Shown one piece after another: positions 48,501 to 60,500 of a stretch of DNA of 64,000 nt. How positions within the stretch are numbered: the stretch's first letter is position 1; each line of letters begins with the position of its first letter. The translations under genes and the position numbers were made by a program. The notes under the pieces were generated by a model. It was not told where the DNA came from and made no database searches. It was given only the letters and a program-made list of their open reading frames with translations. Origin of the DNA: Diploscapter coronatus (taxonomy: Eukaryota; Nematoda; Chromadorea; Rhabditida; Rhabditidae); NCBI GenBank assembly GCA_964036155.1, contig OZ038423.1:25373249-25437248 (forward strand), given 5' to 3'.

Positions 48501-51500
48501 TGCCCCGTTTGAGAGAATTGTGGCTAGTCACAGTCAAAACTACGAACATCGATGGTGCCAAGTAATAATGAGTAAAAATTTCAAGTTTCCTGTAGAATTT
48601 GCATAGATTGATCTCGTTCAAACGCGCATATCTGTTGAAAATCTGCAGTCAGAATGAAGAAAACGATGAGAATTTGTGAGAATCTCAAAATCAACGAGTT
48701 TCGCTGAAATTGGATGTTGGCAAAACAGGATGTAATGAAGTAGATGTGAAGAAATGAGATGACGCGCTAGAATAAAGCAGTCAAATCGGCTGTGGTCTCT
48801 CTGCAGTGGCATAGCTCTCTTCTCTCTCCTCTTCATTCTTCCTCCTCCTATTTCCTCATCCCAACTGACCTCTCTATGCTTCTCTAATTCTCTCAATTCC
48901 TCTGTTCTTCTCGCTCACTGTTCAGTTCAGTTTTGCATTGCTGCTGCCTGCTGCCTAGTCTCCTTGCAATACAGTGATTGTGCGTGTCCTTTCACATTTA
49001 CCACCCCCTCCTCCATCTATCCAATGCACCAGTCCTACTATCCTCATTCGCTCATTCGCACTCACAATTCGACAATTCGAGTAAAGACAGAGATTAACAA
49101 CTGACACATTTGAAAATAAGCAAAAGAATATGGCTGTCTAACAAGGAATGTTCCCATCTAGGAATTCACAGATCTTAATGAAACTTCCCCCAATAAGGGT
49201 TTTCGATGACGCTAATCAATTGTATCACGTCAAAAAGTGCTTATTCGCACCCTAGAGCCTGGACTTCGGAGTTAAACCTGATTTCTTCGTTTGTATTTCA
49301 AATGTGCAAGTTTCGAATGCATCATTTCACATACAAAACAGTTCATTTCCCATAGGAAGCACAAGTAAATGAAGCAAGGTTCCAGAGGGCGATCAGGCAT
49401 TTTTGACTTCAGAATCGTGGTCAGCGCCATCGAAAATCCCTATTTGGAAAATCTAGTCAAGATCTGTGAGTTGTTAAGTGGGAACTTTCCTTGTAAAATC
49501 TATCTCAAAGTTATCAGCGGAGAAAGTGCCTGCCCAGACGAAGGAATAGAAGAGGAGCAGAAGATTGAAAAAATGAAAATTAGTAGTCATAGAAACGTGA
49601 AGAAAAGAGATTAAAGATAAGCCTGGATGAGGAGAGAAGAGACTGCTGTGCTCTGACTGAAAAAAACCTATTTTGATTCTGAAAATGGAAATGAAAATGA
49701 GAAGAGGAATGGGGACAGACAGAGGGAAGAATATCGATATCCGAAATACGAAGAATTTCTAGAGGGCTTTATATGGGATGTTCGAAATTCATCTTCACTC
49801 ACAAACCTAAGTGAATGGAAGAGTCGATCTGTTCAATTTTTCCTGCCTCTAGTGAAAGATTGCTGAATTGTGGCCTTCGACTTTGAGGAATAAGGAAAGG
49901 AAGACAAGAAGAAGAAGAAAAGAGCCATCTGCCTGATGGCTACGAGTCTGGTCAGAGGATCTATGAAGTGAAGTTGTAAAATCATTTGAAAGAGTAAGAA
50001 GTTTTAAATATCGAATGAATTTGACTGCCCTCAATTTTGTAAATCTACTGCCTAAAAACAAGACAAATAAATTTGGAATGATGAAAAGAGTGGAAAGAAT
50101 GAGATTGAGTGAAGAGGTCATATAGACAGAGACATAGCACAGAACATGGAGACGAGGAAACACACGTTTATGGCCTTATGGGGAGAAGGAGGAGAAGGAA
50201 AAGAAGAATAGGGGAAATAGAGGAATCAAAACTGAAATGGAATACCATTCCACCGCCAATCTCAAATCGTACGAGTTGTTCATATCGATTCCCACAATTT
50301 GAGTGACCTTCCCCTCGTTGTTGCTTGCTGCCCAAAGGATGACTGACTAACCTATCTGTAACGACTAGATTCTCCATCTGCGAAGTGTCCATGACAGTCA
50401 GCATGTTCGTCGGCATTTGCATCGCTTCTGCAGCCCCGCTCATCGCAGTCATCGTCACATCTCCGGCCGTCTTCCTTCGTTTCTTCCCTCCATTCTTCTT
50501 CAATCGTCGCATTTGCTCGTACCATCGATTTATCCGCACTGAAATTAGTGGACTTGAATGGAAACTCCGTGTTGCATTTGCATGAACAAACCTGCGCTCT
50601 CCTTGCTCAGATGTTTCCTGTGGCTGAAGCAGGCAGCAATCAGCTGATGTGCCAAATTGAAGTCGAACCCTTCCTTTGTTCCATTTTCCATCGCCATCTA
50701 AGCTAACTCATTAGTTCATCTACAGGGTGGCGGCAATTAAATACGAGAAACGCATCTTTCCCATCTTTAAATTATGCAAATCACAGTAAATTTTGAATTT
50801 TTTGCTATTTATTTTTACGAAGAAACATCAATAGAATATAATTTGCTGAAAGAATTGCAATAGAGCTTGATTTTGGAACAATTTTGGACCAGTTTTTGTG
50901 GTAGACTCATAGTACTTTGAAAACATTGCTTGATCGCAACATTCTGGATCCTCGACGTAACCATAATCCGGATAAATCAAAATTATGATGGAATTAACCG
51001 TATTGGATTCTCCAATGATTTTGATGACTTTTAGATTTCGTTTCAGAATATATTCAATATAAATGTTAACATAATGACTGACAAGCCTTGCGGTTGGTAA
51101 TACAACAAATTATATATTGCAGCAGTCGTACAAAGTGTTCGAATTCAGTACAACTCAACAGACTTACTAATATTTATTTATATGCATATTTCAAAAATAC
51201 CAAAACTTTATAAACTTAAATTTATATTATGAGAAATATGACGCCCTAAAGAGCGTCTCCCGTATTTAACTATCACTCTGTAGCTTCTACGCAGTGATTC
51301 TCAATACCGACTTGATTTGCACAAGTCTTGTCCTCAATCAAAATTCTAGCAACCAACCTGAAGAGCGAGCATCAAATTGTCCTCGAAATTCGAATTGAAG
51401 GCTCTTTGATCCGAACACCATCTCGTCAGCTCTGCGCATGAAGAGGGAAATTGGAGTGGGTCGGACAGAGACTGAAATTAATCAATTTTGTTGTTGATTT

Positions 51501-52684
51501 GATAATTAGACAGCATTCAACAGTGAGCAGTGTTTTAGTGTTGCAATCGAGCATTTCACCCCTTCCCCCTTCTTCCTGCTCATTTCTTCGTTGTGCAATG
51601 CCAATGTCAACATGTGACGACTATCGCCTTTGCACTGCAACACTGCGCAGCACTGTCTCTGTACCCTTGCCAGAGGCAATCGTTCTCTTTTCTTTTTTCA
51701 ATTTCTCCGGAACATTGAGAAGGGCGGTTGAGTTCTGGCTGAGGAGAGTGAAAAATGATTGTGTTTTGGAGTGAAGAAAATGATCTGTTGGAGATCAGAC
51801 TTTGTTCAGAGCTGTGTTCATATCTCTGCAGTTTGAATGTGGCTTTTCTAGACTAGCAGTCAAAAAGACTGGTTCCTGTTGACAATCAAAAAGTATTCAG
51901 TCAATCATCAGTCGATCTCATTCAGCCATTCACTCAGGCAGTCACTCTTTCGCCTTCTCCTTCTCTGTTAATGTCATTTTGCATAGTATCAACTGTTGAC
52001 TGTCTATTTGTCGGAATAGCAGAAGAAATTTCCCTGCTTGCTTATTGTCGAATTGTCGATGCAGCGGTAAATATTTTCAAGCAATTTTGATTTACCGAAA
52101 GTGACAGAGGCTGGCGAGTGGTGACTTCTTGCAGAAGAAGTGAGATTTCATCGAAATGAGTCGATACTATCAGACTATTTTCGCGGATCTAGCATGGCTT
52201 GATTTTTGATTGGAATGCAGAGGAAATGCAGCTCTTCTCCCCCACGTACGGTCTTGTTTCTGAGACGACTCCTTAAACAATGCAAAACATGCATTGGTGC
52301 ATTGCACAACTTTTGGCTTAATCATTTCTATCAACAGATCGAAATAGAGACAAAGATTAAACTATTTAACTAATGCGCTAAAATTGGCTAGTGAGTTTCA
52401 AGGGGGAGGACGAGTAATGCGTACTTTCGTGGTAAATGTAGGGTATCCCCTATTGAAAACTCGAATTTTTCCTGGTTAACATGATCTCACTATTGTAGAA
52501 GATTGATAAGCGCATTTTTCTTATCACAGTTTGGCTCATAATGAATCAAACTTGCACATTTTCGGACTGTAGAGGCCTCTCTTTAACAAGACTATAACTG
52601 TGTGAATTGGCTGACCTGTCGAATAGAAGCGAGTCTGCTGTTGTTCTGCTGCACGTGCTCTTCATAGCTGATGTCCTCACCCAT
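39597..52684 (-). CDS. ZMIZ-family (Tonalli-like) SP-RING transcriptional coactivator / SUMO-ligase-like protein
   Basis: Twenty phase-consistent exons encode about 957 residues. The N-terminus (exons 52684-52616, 51429-51358, 50697-50592, 50538-50352) matches the ZMIZ helical domain: VQQNNSRLASIRQ, LTRWCSDQRAFNSNFEDNL, GFDFNLAHQLIAACFSHRKH. Then come Gln/Met/Pro-rich exons (44076-43952, 43820-43645 with 11 Gln, 43304-43150 with RGRGR, 43091-43004, 42953-42780). The ZMIZ core follows (42736-42645, 42539-42422, 42349-42233, 42188-42068) and the SP-RING (42021-41838, 41789-41699) ending GDLEVDWYVGSLL. A disordered tail follows (41275-41044, 40989-40824 with FPIKRIR, 40518-40316, 40270-40113, 39836-39597) ending in an acidic/hydrophobic segment, possibly an activation domain. 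ZMIZ proteins are nuclear coactivators working with chromatin remodellers and signalling factors. One zinc-ligand position of the SP-RING is Ala570 where the family has His. Start ATG precedes the conserved helix. Confidence 0.93.
39976..40032. repeat. Diverged half copy of the 19355-19516 MITE
   Basis: CCTCTAGCCCGGAAATTCCT followed by GCTCCAATCAAAAACGCGAATGTG matches one arm of the 19355-19516 element. Located in the last ZMIZ intron. Confidence 0.6.
40551..40690. mobile_element. MITE with AGGGTGCA ends in a ZMIZ intron
   Basis: TAAAGGGTGCAAACAAA at the left pairs with the reverse complement of TTTGATGCACCCTGTA at the right, both flanked by TA. About 140 bp. The ends resemble the CAGGGTG termini at 9804-10085 and 50721-51282. 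Confidence 0.7.
44868..45237. mobile_element. Foldback element with about 110-bp arms, ends ACAAGGAA
   Basis: The left arm from ACAAGGAACATAAACAGC through TCATGTTGAAAAGTGCCCAC to CGTGCA pairs with the right arm ending TTTACGTTCCTTGT with few mismatches. The innermost 28 bp (TATCATGTTGAAAAGTGCCC plus ACCGTGCA) are identical in both arms. About 370 bp, no coding capacity. Confidence 0.85.
47363..47550. mobile_element. MITE with TTGTAAAAGCCGTACAC ends, copy 2
   Basis: TGTAAAAGCCGTACAC pairs with the reverse complement of GTGTACGGCTTTTAAA. Related to 14459-14652. Located in ZMIZ intron 4. Confidence 0.75.
49141..49494. mobile_element. Foldback element with about 90-bp arms, ends ACAAGGAA
   Basis: The left arm ACAAGGAATGTTCCCA... 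through TTTTCGATGACGCT pairs with the right arm AGCGCCATCGAAAA... GGGAACTTTCCTTGT. About 354 bp. The first eight bases are the same as in the 44868-45237 element in the same intron, while the internal arms differ, suggesting two subfamilies. Confidence 0.85.
50721..51282. mobile_element. Tc1/mariner-like non-autonomous element in ZMIZ intron 2
   Basis: TACAGGGTGGCGGCAATTAA with ATACGAGAAACGC at the left pairs with the reverse complement of the right end (GCGTCTCCCGTATTTAACTA, then TCACTCTGTA). About 560 bp with TA at each end. No transposase frame could be read, so it is a deletion derivative or MITE. Confidence 0.75.
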
Positions 52685-55600
52685 TTGGCTGCTCTTCTTG
52701 TCGACTGTCTTCAATCGCTGCACTCACTTTCACAAGCAGCATACATTCACCTAAAACATACACAAATCGATCGATCAATCAGCCAACAATAAAGAGGACG
52801 AAAACGGGAACGGAATTGCATTTTGCAAAGAAGCGCAGGTATTATTCGAGTGGTGATGACAGGCTGCAGGTTGGCAGAAAGACACGCATATAATACGGTA
52901 GAAGGAAGGGAAAGGGGGATGCAAATTGATTGAGAAAGGTGAGGAGACGAGAAGCTGGGTGGAAATGGAATTGGCCAAAATACGAAAAAATTACGAGACC
53001 AGATGAGAGATGCGACGTCATGAGGTCGGGCAGGAATGATGTCATTGCAAAGTGATGTCGTGAGAGAATTGACTTGTTTATATTGTTGATTGGAAGAAAG
53101 GCTATATTCATGCAGAAATTAGAATTCGAATTTGGAGCGAAATAGTGAGTCGCGTAGAAGAGAAACGAGACGAATAGCGTAATATTTTTTTTAAATATCG
53201 ACGTCCTCTACAATCAATAATAAAATAGATGAATGAATGAATTTGGAATACACGTTGAAGCTGAATTGAAAGAAAGCATCAAAATACCACAAAGGGATTG
53301 CAAATGATGACAAAACATTTCGCAAATGATTACGAACATTTGGCTGGAGGGCACAAAGAGGAATGAACTGTAGAAGCTGTCAGAAGCAGAGGCAGAAACA
53401 GAGACAAGGACAGGGACAGAGGCATGTGACTGATTGAGTGACTGACACTTATGTAAATAATACACAAATTGATCGATAGTTGGTTGAATTGGCTGGAAGG
53501 AGAGCGACATGGAAACGTCATCGAGTGATGCAAAATGAAAGAGGTTGGGAAATATTGCAATGTGTGTGGAAAAGGGGGAGAAAGAAGCAGCCTGAGGCCA
53601 GGTCGCGATTTTCGAAAATCTGACGCATTTTCCTATTCAGAGCAACTGTTCTCTCGAATCCAACTGCAACGTATCACTCATTCAACCACTCTTTTAGTAT
53701 CGGAATGGACAAAAAGTGAAAATATACTTTGGAATGGATTGAAAAGGGAAAGTAGGACAGACGATTTGAAGCGAAGCAGCAGCAGCAGCAGAACTGCTCA
53801 ACAAGCAGATCGCTGACTGGAAGCCGTGACTACTGCGAGCATAGCCATGTGAGGAGAATGAACGATGAATAGAAATCGACGAATCGACAGAAAAGGAGAG
53901 AGAAAATAGAGAGAACGAGCTAAAAATAGAAAATACAGACACAGACAGAGAAAGAGAAAGACAGACAGCGTGACGGAATTGAAAGCACGAATGAAGGAAT
54001 ACAAGTCTACAGGCTCGCATTCCATCGATAAATCCCAAATGAAGCTCATGCTAAAATTGCTGAACTCTTCATGATTTTTATGGAAAATTCGAGAAGCACA
54101 TACCAAAATGAGTCAGATGCTGGCAAAGAAATCGAATGAAAAGGGAAAGAGAGGAGAGGAATAACCCGAACTGGACAAATAACTGGTGTAGAGAAGCGGA
54201 GTGGGGGAAGGAAGGGAAAGAGGGACAGGGAATGGACAACGAAGCTGCATGGCTGTAGAATTACGAGAAGAGATGAGAGGAAATGGAAAAAAAACCATGA
54301 GGAAATCAAATCGACTGATCTCTCACATGAAATTGTTAATCAATTGGGAAAACAACAGTTCAATTCAAAGAGCCCAATCGATTCATTCATTCATCTATCA
54401 GTTTCTGTGCAATCTTTGCCTCTCTGCGTCCGCAAAATTTTATGGCTCTGCGGCAAAGATTGCACAGGTTCGGCAGTGATTACAGTGAATGAATTGTTGC
54501 CAAAATAATGCAATGCACTGTACATTTTGTGCAGATGGTAAACTGATCGATGTTATCATAAGAAGTAGGGAAGGCGGAGAGACGCGAAGCAGAACGGAGG
54601 ATGTGCTCGTTGGATTGCAATCGACTTGGAGAGATCTGATCAATTGAATCGATCATTTTCGTGCGAGAGAATCGAAAAATAATGCGACATCAGAGGCAGA
54701 GACAAAAAGAGAGTAGAGGGAAGCATAAGCCCCTCGAGGGAGAGGAGAGAAGGGGAACCGGGTTTGACATCAGCATCCATCCAGACAATCAGACATTCGA
54801 CAACTACAGCACTCAATTGATGATTCCGAGCATTGGCACACAAACGCTAGATCGCATCGATGGAACGAGGAGAAAGACGGTTCATTTTTCTCAACATTCC
54901 AAACGAGAAGTTCGAAGCCCAAGTTGGAGGCGAGTTAATTAGCGGCAATAGAGTGGTCTTCTCTGCATTGCCGAACTGAGTGCCACACTCGCATTTTCTA
55001 CAGGCCTCTCGCTTCTCCTCGCAATTCAATTTTCATAAGATCGATGAAGCGGAATTCGAGAAAATAAAATCGAAGAAATGACTGCGAAAAGATAGAAATT
55101 CGAAGAGGCAAGAGGCAATTCGCCCGAGGAGAAAAGATTCTGCTGAAACGCTGCCTCTCCCCTCTCCCTCCCTTCCTTCCATTCTACAGACTGCAGACTG
55201 GATTCTCGCGGCAAAACTAGAGACTGTGCAGAGGGAAGAGAGGAAAAGAAGCAGAAAGAGAACCTATGAGAAACGAATCATTGCAGGAAAAAAACAAGGA
55301 AAGGGAAGAAAGCAGGGAGCGAACTGTATGAGTTGAAGTTGAAGTTGAAAAACACGCATGAAACATGAGAATTGTTGCAGTGGAATCGATAGACAGACTG
55401 ATCGTGAATGATTGAGTTCAAGAGACATAGACAGGCAGATGAATTGAGTACTGTAGGGTTGAGAACTGATGGATATGGAAATGAATAAGCTAACTCACAA
55501 TTGGGCAGGCACAATACAAAGTGAGAAGAAGCAGAGCAGAGGAGAAAAGGAGGGAGAAGCGAAAAAGGCAATCGCAAACAGAAATCCTGACGGAATGGAA

Positions 55601-57509
55601 TCAAATGGAAAGGTGAGAGGGATGAAGAAATAGAGAAAAATAGGTAGAGATGGAGAGGAGAAGGAGAGAAGGGAGGTGAGAAGAACAACGACGACAAAGC
55701 GATGCAGCAGTGCAGCAGAATGCAAAGCAGCTGCAAATGGCTTGAGATCGAGACAATTAATTTATTCATTTATTGATTGATTAATTGGTCGAGATGAACT
55801 TGGACAGAGCAGCGAAGTGACTATGGGCAATGAGAATTCGAATGTTTCTGCCTGATCATCGGTAGAATTCGCAGCCCTTCATCCCTCTAGTTGTCTGCAG
55901 TTCTTCTCCTTCCCCTCTCGCCCCACTTTCACTTCTCTCAAATCGTCCATTTTCAATTTTCATTTCCCCTCTCGGCTACTTTCACTGCAGATATTTCAAT
56001 CACCCGATAGAACGATTACTAATTCACACAACACAGCCAAAAGCTTTCACCAGAAACATTTTGAATGGAAATATGCAAATCAGTGCATTCTTTTCTGCCG
56101 CCTCTTCTCAATCTGAACTTGCAACGACCTTCTCTTCTCACAATCAACTTCAATTTCTACACATAAAATACTGCACAACGGGAATTTCGGACTACTTCAA
56201 GAGAATGGAAAATGATCGAGGTGGAGAAGCCAAGTGATTAGCCTGTCATTTCATAGTAAGTTTTACTTCTTTCATTTTTGAATAATTCGTTCAGAACTTA
56301 TTTGTACTCCTTCTAACCGCTCCAATCCAGGTCGTCTATCATCTAGTCTTTCCACTTTATCTGCCTGTCTGCGCCTACAGCCTATAATCATCTGCAAAAT
56401 TACTCCTTACATCCTTTTCCCCTTTCCATTCTTCCCTCCAACTCACCCGACTATCCATTCTGCCCCAAGAAATGTGCCCCGTCCACTCCGCTTCTTCTTC
56501 TACTTACTTCGTTTCTATTGATGCTCTGCTCGATAGTCATATTCGGGACAAATTCTACAAAAATGAAAAGCCATCGAGAATAACAGCTACAAGTAATCAA
56601 CGATACGACATCGACGTGTTGAAGTTTCAGACTTCAATTTGGCAGGAATTTCGATAAAACTCAGTAATTATTCTCCCTTGAATATTAATATACAAAGACA
56701 AAAATTGACAAACAGTTAGGTGAAGACAGATAAACAGCGAAAGATCAACTTATAATTTGAAGTAAGATATCTAGGATCTCCTTTTATACTGAAAAGCAAC
56801 AACAACGACAACAATATAAATGAACCCGTTTAGCAGTTACCACAAGATGAATAAACATAAGTTACAAAACAAAATATTTAGACTTGTGAGATCTTATAAA
56901 AATCTTGTTCCAACTTTTAGAAATAGCTGGCCATCCTTTTGACTTGAAAAATGTCGTCGATGATGTGATATCTGCAATTGAATGAATGAGATTCTGGGAT
57001 AGTTCGATAAATGGACAACAACGAAAACAATTCCTTTTATACACGAGCAAAAATGAAATAATGCTCATTACATAGAGAGCGCAAGCAGGCTCACGAGAAC
57101 CATATTCCGCTACTTCAACCCATTTCTCGATTTCAGAAACACGTTTACATTTTGGGTGCGGAATTTTGCGAATTTTCTTAAAATTTATCTCCTTTCTACA
57201 AGTTTTAGTTAGAGTGGAATACATCTTTCTAAACAAAGTGGTAGGGAAATATGATCCTCATAAACCTGCTTGTGCTCTCCTCTCTAGCTACTCGATCTTG
57301 AATTTTCGAACTCGTATAAGAAAGTCGTTAGGGGGACATGAAATATATCAAATTGGTCTAATAGGTAGGATATGAGTTTGAATGGGCTAATGGCAATCTA
57401 TCATCTTCGAACCCTAGCGCCCTAGCCCTATTCCCATATGTCCTTTTCTAGATTTTTCATTCTGAGTGGGGCTTCAGGATCGAATGCCCCACTACGGGAG
57501 GAAAATCTA
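52685..57509. other. Upstream region of ZMIZ, downstream of CPSF1
   Basis: A 4.8-kb interval with no supported gene. It is purine-rich on the + strand (many AGA/GGA tracts), producing spurious Ser/Phe/Leu-rich frames on the - strand. It contains the hairpin at 54405-54468 and probably the ZMIZ promoter and leader (52685-53500) and the CPSF1 3' untranslated region (about 57100-57509). Confidence 0.5.
54405..54468. other. Perfect-arm hairpin, candidate small structured RNA or element
   Basis: CTGTGCAATCTTTGCC (54405-54420) is the exact reverse complement of GGCAAAGATTGCACAG (54452-54467), separated by 31 nt with partial further pairing. The about 64-nt foldback is the size of an animal pre-miRNA. 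It could equally be a small inverted-repeat element. No homology to a known microRNA was recognised. Confidence 0.35.
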
Positions 57510-60500
57510 TCAAGAATTTGATATCGAGGATCTGAATGATTGATGGTGCGCGACTGACCGACTGGCTCCGAGTCGCCTGGCCAATTCCTGTTTGTCTGCA
57601 GTGGAGAGGTGCAGGAATCGCTCGACAACATCACCGTCGACCATGTGCCGCGGATTGTGGGCATTGATGGTGGGACGCAGAGGGCGGGCTGCTCGGGCAC
57701 CCTGCAAACAAACCAATTGATAATGCATGGAGAAATGCAGACAGAGAGCAGACATACATACCTTTGGATTGAGACCTGCGACCTGAGGGACTGAAGTGCT
57801 GATGAATTGCTGCAGGAAGTGGAGTCGTCTGCAACAGTGCATTGCAATCAATTGAAAGAAAAGAATTGCAGACCTGAATGACTTCTCTGAGATGGGTCTG
57901 ACGAACCCGAACGAGCCGTCGAGCGAACCAAACACAGAAGTCATCTGCTGCGAAGCAGCCATCATTTCCTTGTGCGATAGATTCAAGTGCGAAGTGTGAC
58001 CTGCAACAGAGTGATATTCGAGGAAACTTGAAATTCAATTATTTCCCAACCTTTGACTCTGACCCAGGAGTTGATATTCGTGCCGATATTGATGGCTGCC
58101 CTGAAATCCGCATTCTTCATCTGCAAGTTTCTCTTCTCACAAACCTAAGAAGAAGTCGATCGCCTCCAAACGTTTCCTTCGTTTCGGGTGCATAGTTGAA
58201 CATGTGCACATTGCCACACTCGTCTGACAGAAGGAAGCCCAGATGACTGCAAACAATTCACACTTGAATGAGGAATTCAGAAGAAAGTGGCGAAAATAGC
58301 TTACTTTCCATCGACGACAAATTGCGCGGCCATGGGAGCCTGAATGCCGAGCCGCTCGTCTCTGCTTACAATGGACAAGGCTTTAAAGTCTTCCTGAAAT
58401 CGAACGAGGGAGATCGATTCCTGAATATCACAGGCCAGAGCGATGCAACGCAGAGGGATGATCTGGTTGATGTAATAGTGCATGTCCAGGAACGAGAGAC
58501 CGCTCAGTTCGTTGTCTTTGAAACTCCAGATGAAGATCTACAATAAGGCGCAGTCACACAACAATTCACTTCATCGAAGAGGAATTAGTGCCAACCTTCT
58601 GTCCCATTCCACTCAGCAGATATCCATCCATTGCGCAAAGTGCAGTTACAGGCCCTTTCTGCTCCTTGTCATAGATGACCTTGATTCTGTGCTTGGAAGT
58701 GGGCTGACCTGGCTCGGGAACGACTTCGATGATTTCTGCCAGAACTATCCTGCCTCTCACAAGCACCTGAAATTCATTTGTTTGCTTTTTCCTCATTACA
58801 TCCGAGATTCGCCCACCTCTTCTCCATAGTTGTTGATTGTTCCAATTGCGAGATAGGGCTGCAGTCCACTGAGGGTCGATTCAGAGCGCAATGCGACTTC
58901 TTCGCAGGAAGTAACGACTTCCATCTCTCCGAACCCCATTTCTGTGTTCGGCACAGGCGCCCAGTCTTCAGGGGAATAGAGCTGTAAGGATTGTGAATGA
59001 ACATTTTAAACATTCTCAGAGGAAGCTAGGACTGCGAAAGGTTTTACAGAGCTCGCCATTTTTCCACTTCGAAAATCCAATTTTGATGTAGCTAAAAATT
59101 TATGAAGAAAAAACAAGATAAAGAATAACTTTTGATCGAAAATTCCACGAAAGTAGCCAGCAAAGTGAGCATGGCTTTGCTTTACAAATACAGCATTAAC
59201 ACCGGAATTTCGGGCTGATTTTTGGTACAGAACCATTTCATTGAGTGGTTCACCCGACTAGCTTACGACTTTTTATGTATCTCCGCTTTGAAGGGACTTG
59301 CTTTCTATTTTGGGGGTTTCCAATGACCACTTTTTGAATAAAAGCGAAAAATGCGAGTGGGCGGAGTTTGCGGTTCCTAGAGAAAACTCACATTTAAAGA
59401 GTACTGCTGGATGGCGGGGAGGACGAATTCGTCACTCTTTTCGTGGACTTCGATCTGCTTGTCGTCGTTGACCACAACCCAGATCTTGTTGCAGGGAGTC
59501 GCCACTGAAGTCACCACAGCAAACACCTGTAACTCGATTAGAAATATCAGGGATTTTGGAGTAAGGTGCTTGAAAATTAATGAAATGCAGATGTCTTCAT
59601 TGCACCAGATTTCTACAATGCGGCGCATTTTTGTACACCGCTAACGTTTCTGCTCAATGTTCATAAAGAAGGAATGCAAGGACTTGCCTGATCCTTCATC
59701 AGATACCGGACATTGTTGACTGTAGTCCCAACTCGAATCTTCATTGCCGGATAGGGCAGTTCGTAGTCGAAAGCAGTCTGCAGCTTTGCGATACGCAATT
59801 CCTGCCCCTGTCCTTTGTCGATCAGATAGAGCATTCCATTGAGCACATTCTGGTTGTTGAATGGAGTGAATGCCCGAATTGGCCCGTCCAGCGATAGGCT
59901 GTGCTTCATCAGGCCGCCCCAGGCTCCCATCACAAACATATGAGGCTCTGAGCCGATCACGAACACTCCGTTCAGCTGCAAACTCACTGTACGCACAAGT
60001 CTTTGTCAAACGAACTCAAGTTTCGAATAAAGAAGTAAAGAAGAGAAACTAGAACTGGTGGAAAAATGCAGAGATTGAATATGATCGCAGACGATAATGC
60101 GACAGGTATGCAGGCAGGAAAAAAGGAATACTTTCGTTTTTAATATTCCTGCATATCCCGAGATTTTAATTCGTCTGACCAAGACAATAATTCACCAGAA
60201 GAGAAATGACTAACCACGGAGGAGATTCTCTCGAAAGGAACGACTAGCTGCTTCTGTCGTTCTGTCTCTTTGCCAACCACAACCTACAATTGCACTGTTT
60301 TTCAAGATGCATTCATTCGCTCAATGCAAACCTCATTTCTGGTTCCGTCTGAACTCGTGAATGGAGTCGATCTGAGTGGCACAGTGTGTGGCAGTCTTCG
60401 GAAGCAGATGCAGAGATGCTCTGACTGCTTGTTTGATTTGGCGTACATTTCGTAGCAGATGAGCAGGTCGTCCACGACCGCCATCAGAACTGGTCTGCCT

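Larger units (their letters stand above)
44077..50351. other. 6.3-kb intron 4 of the ZMIZ gene
   Basis: The flanking exons join in phase (..VVTDS|GTMW), so no missing exon is needed, though alternative exons are possible. It contains two long-armed inverted-repeat elements with ACAAGGAA ends (44868-45237, 49141-49494) and a GTAAAAGCC MITE (47363-47550). Long open frames here are low-complexity (Ser/Leu/Phe) and are rejected. Alternative promoters or enhancers are plausible but not visible. Confidence 0.6.

Noticed and set aside
49369..49614. 81-residue frame on the + strand
   Set aside because: Most of it is one arm of the inverted-repeat element 49141-49494.
58101..58144. Reading through this stretch in CPSF1 as coding because it contains an ADF-like triplet similar to the human protein
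   Set aside because: It brings an in-frame stop; treating it as a 44-nt intron (TTAG|GTTTGTG ... TTTCAG) restores frame and aligns better with the family.
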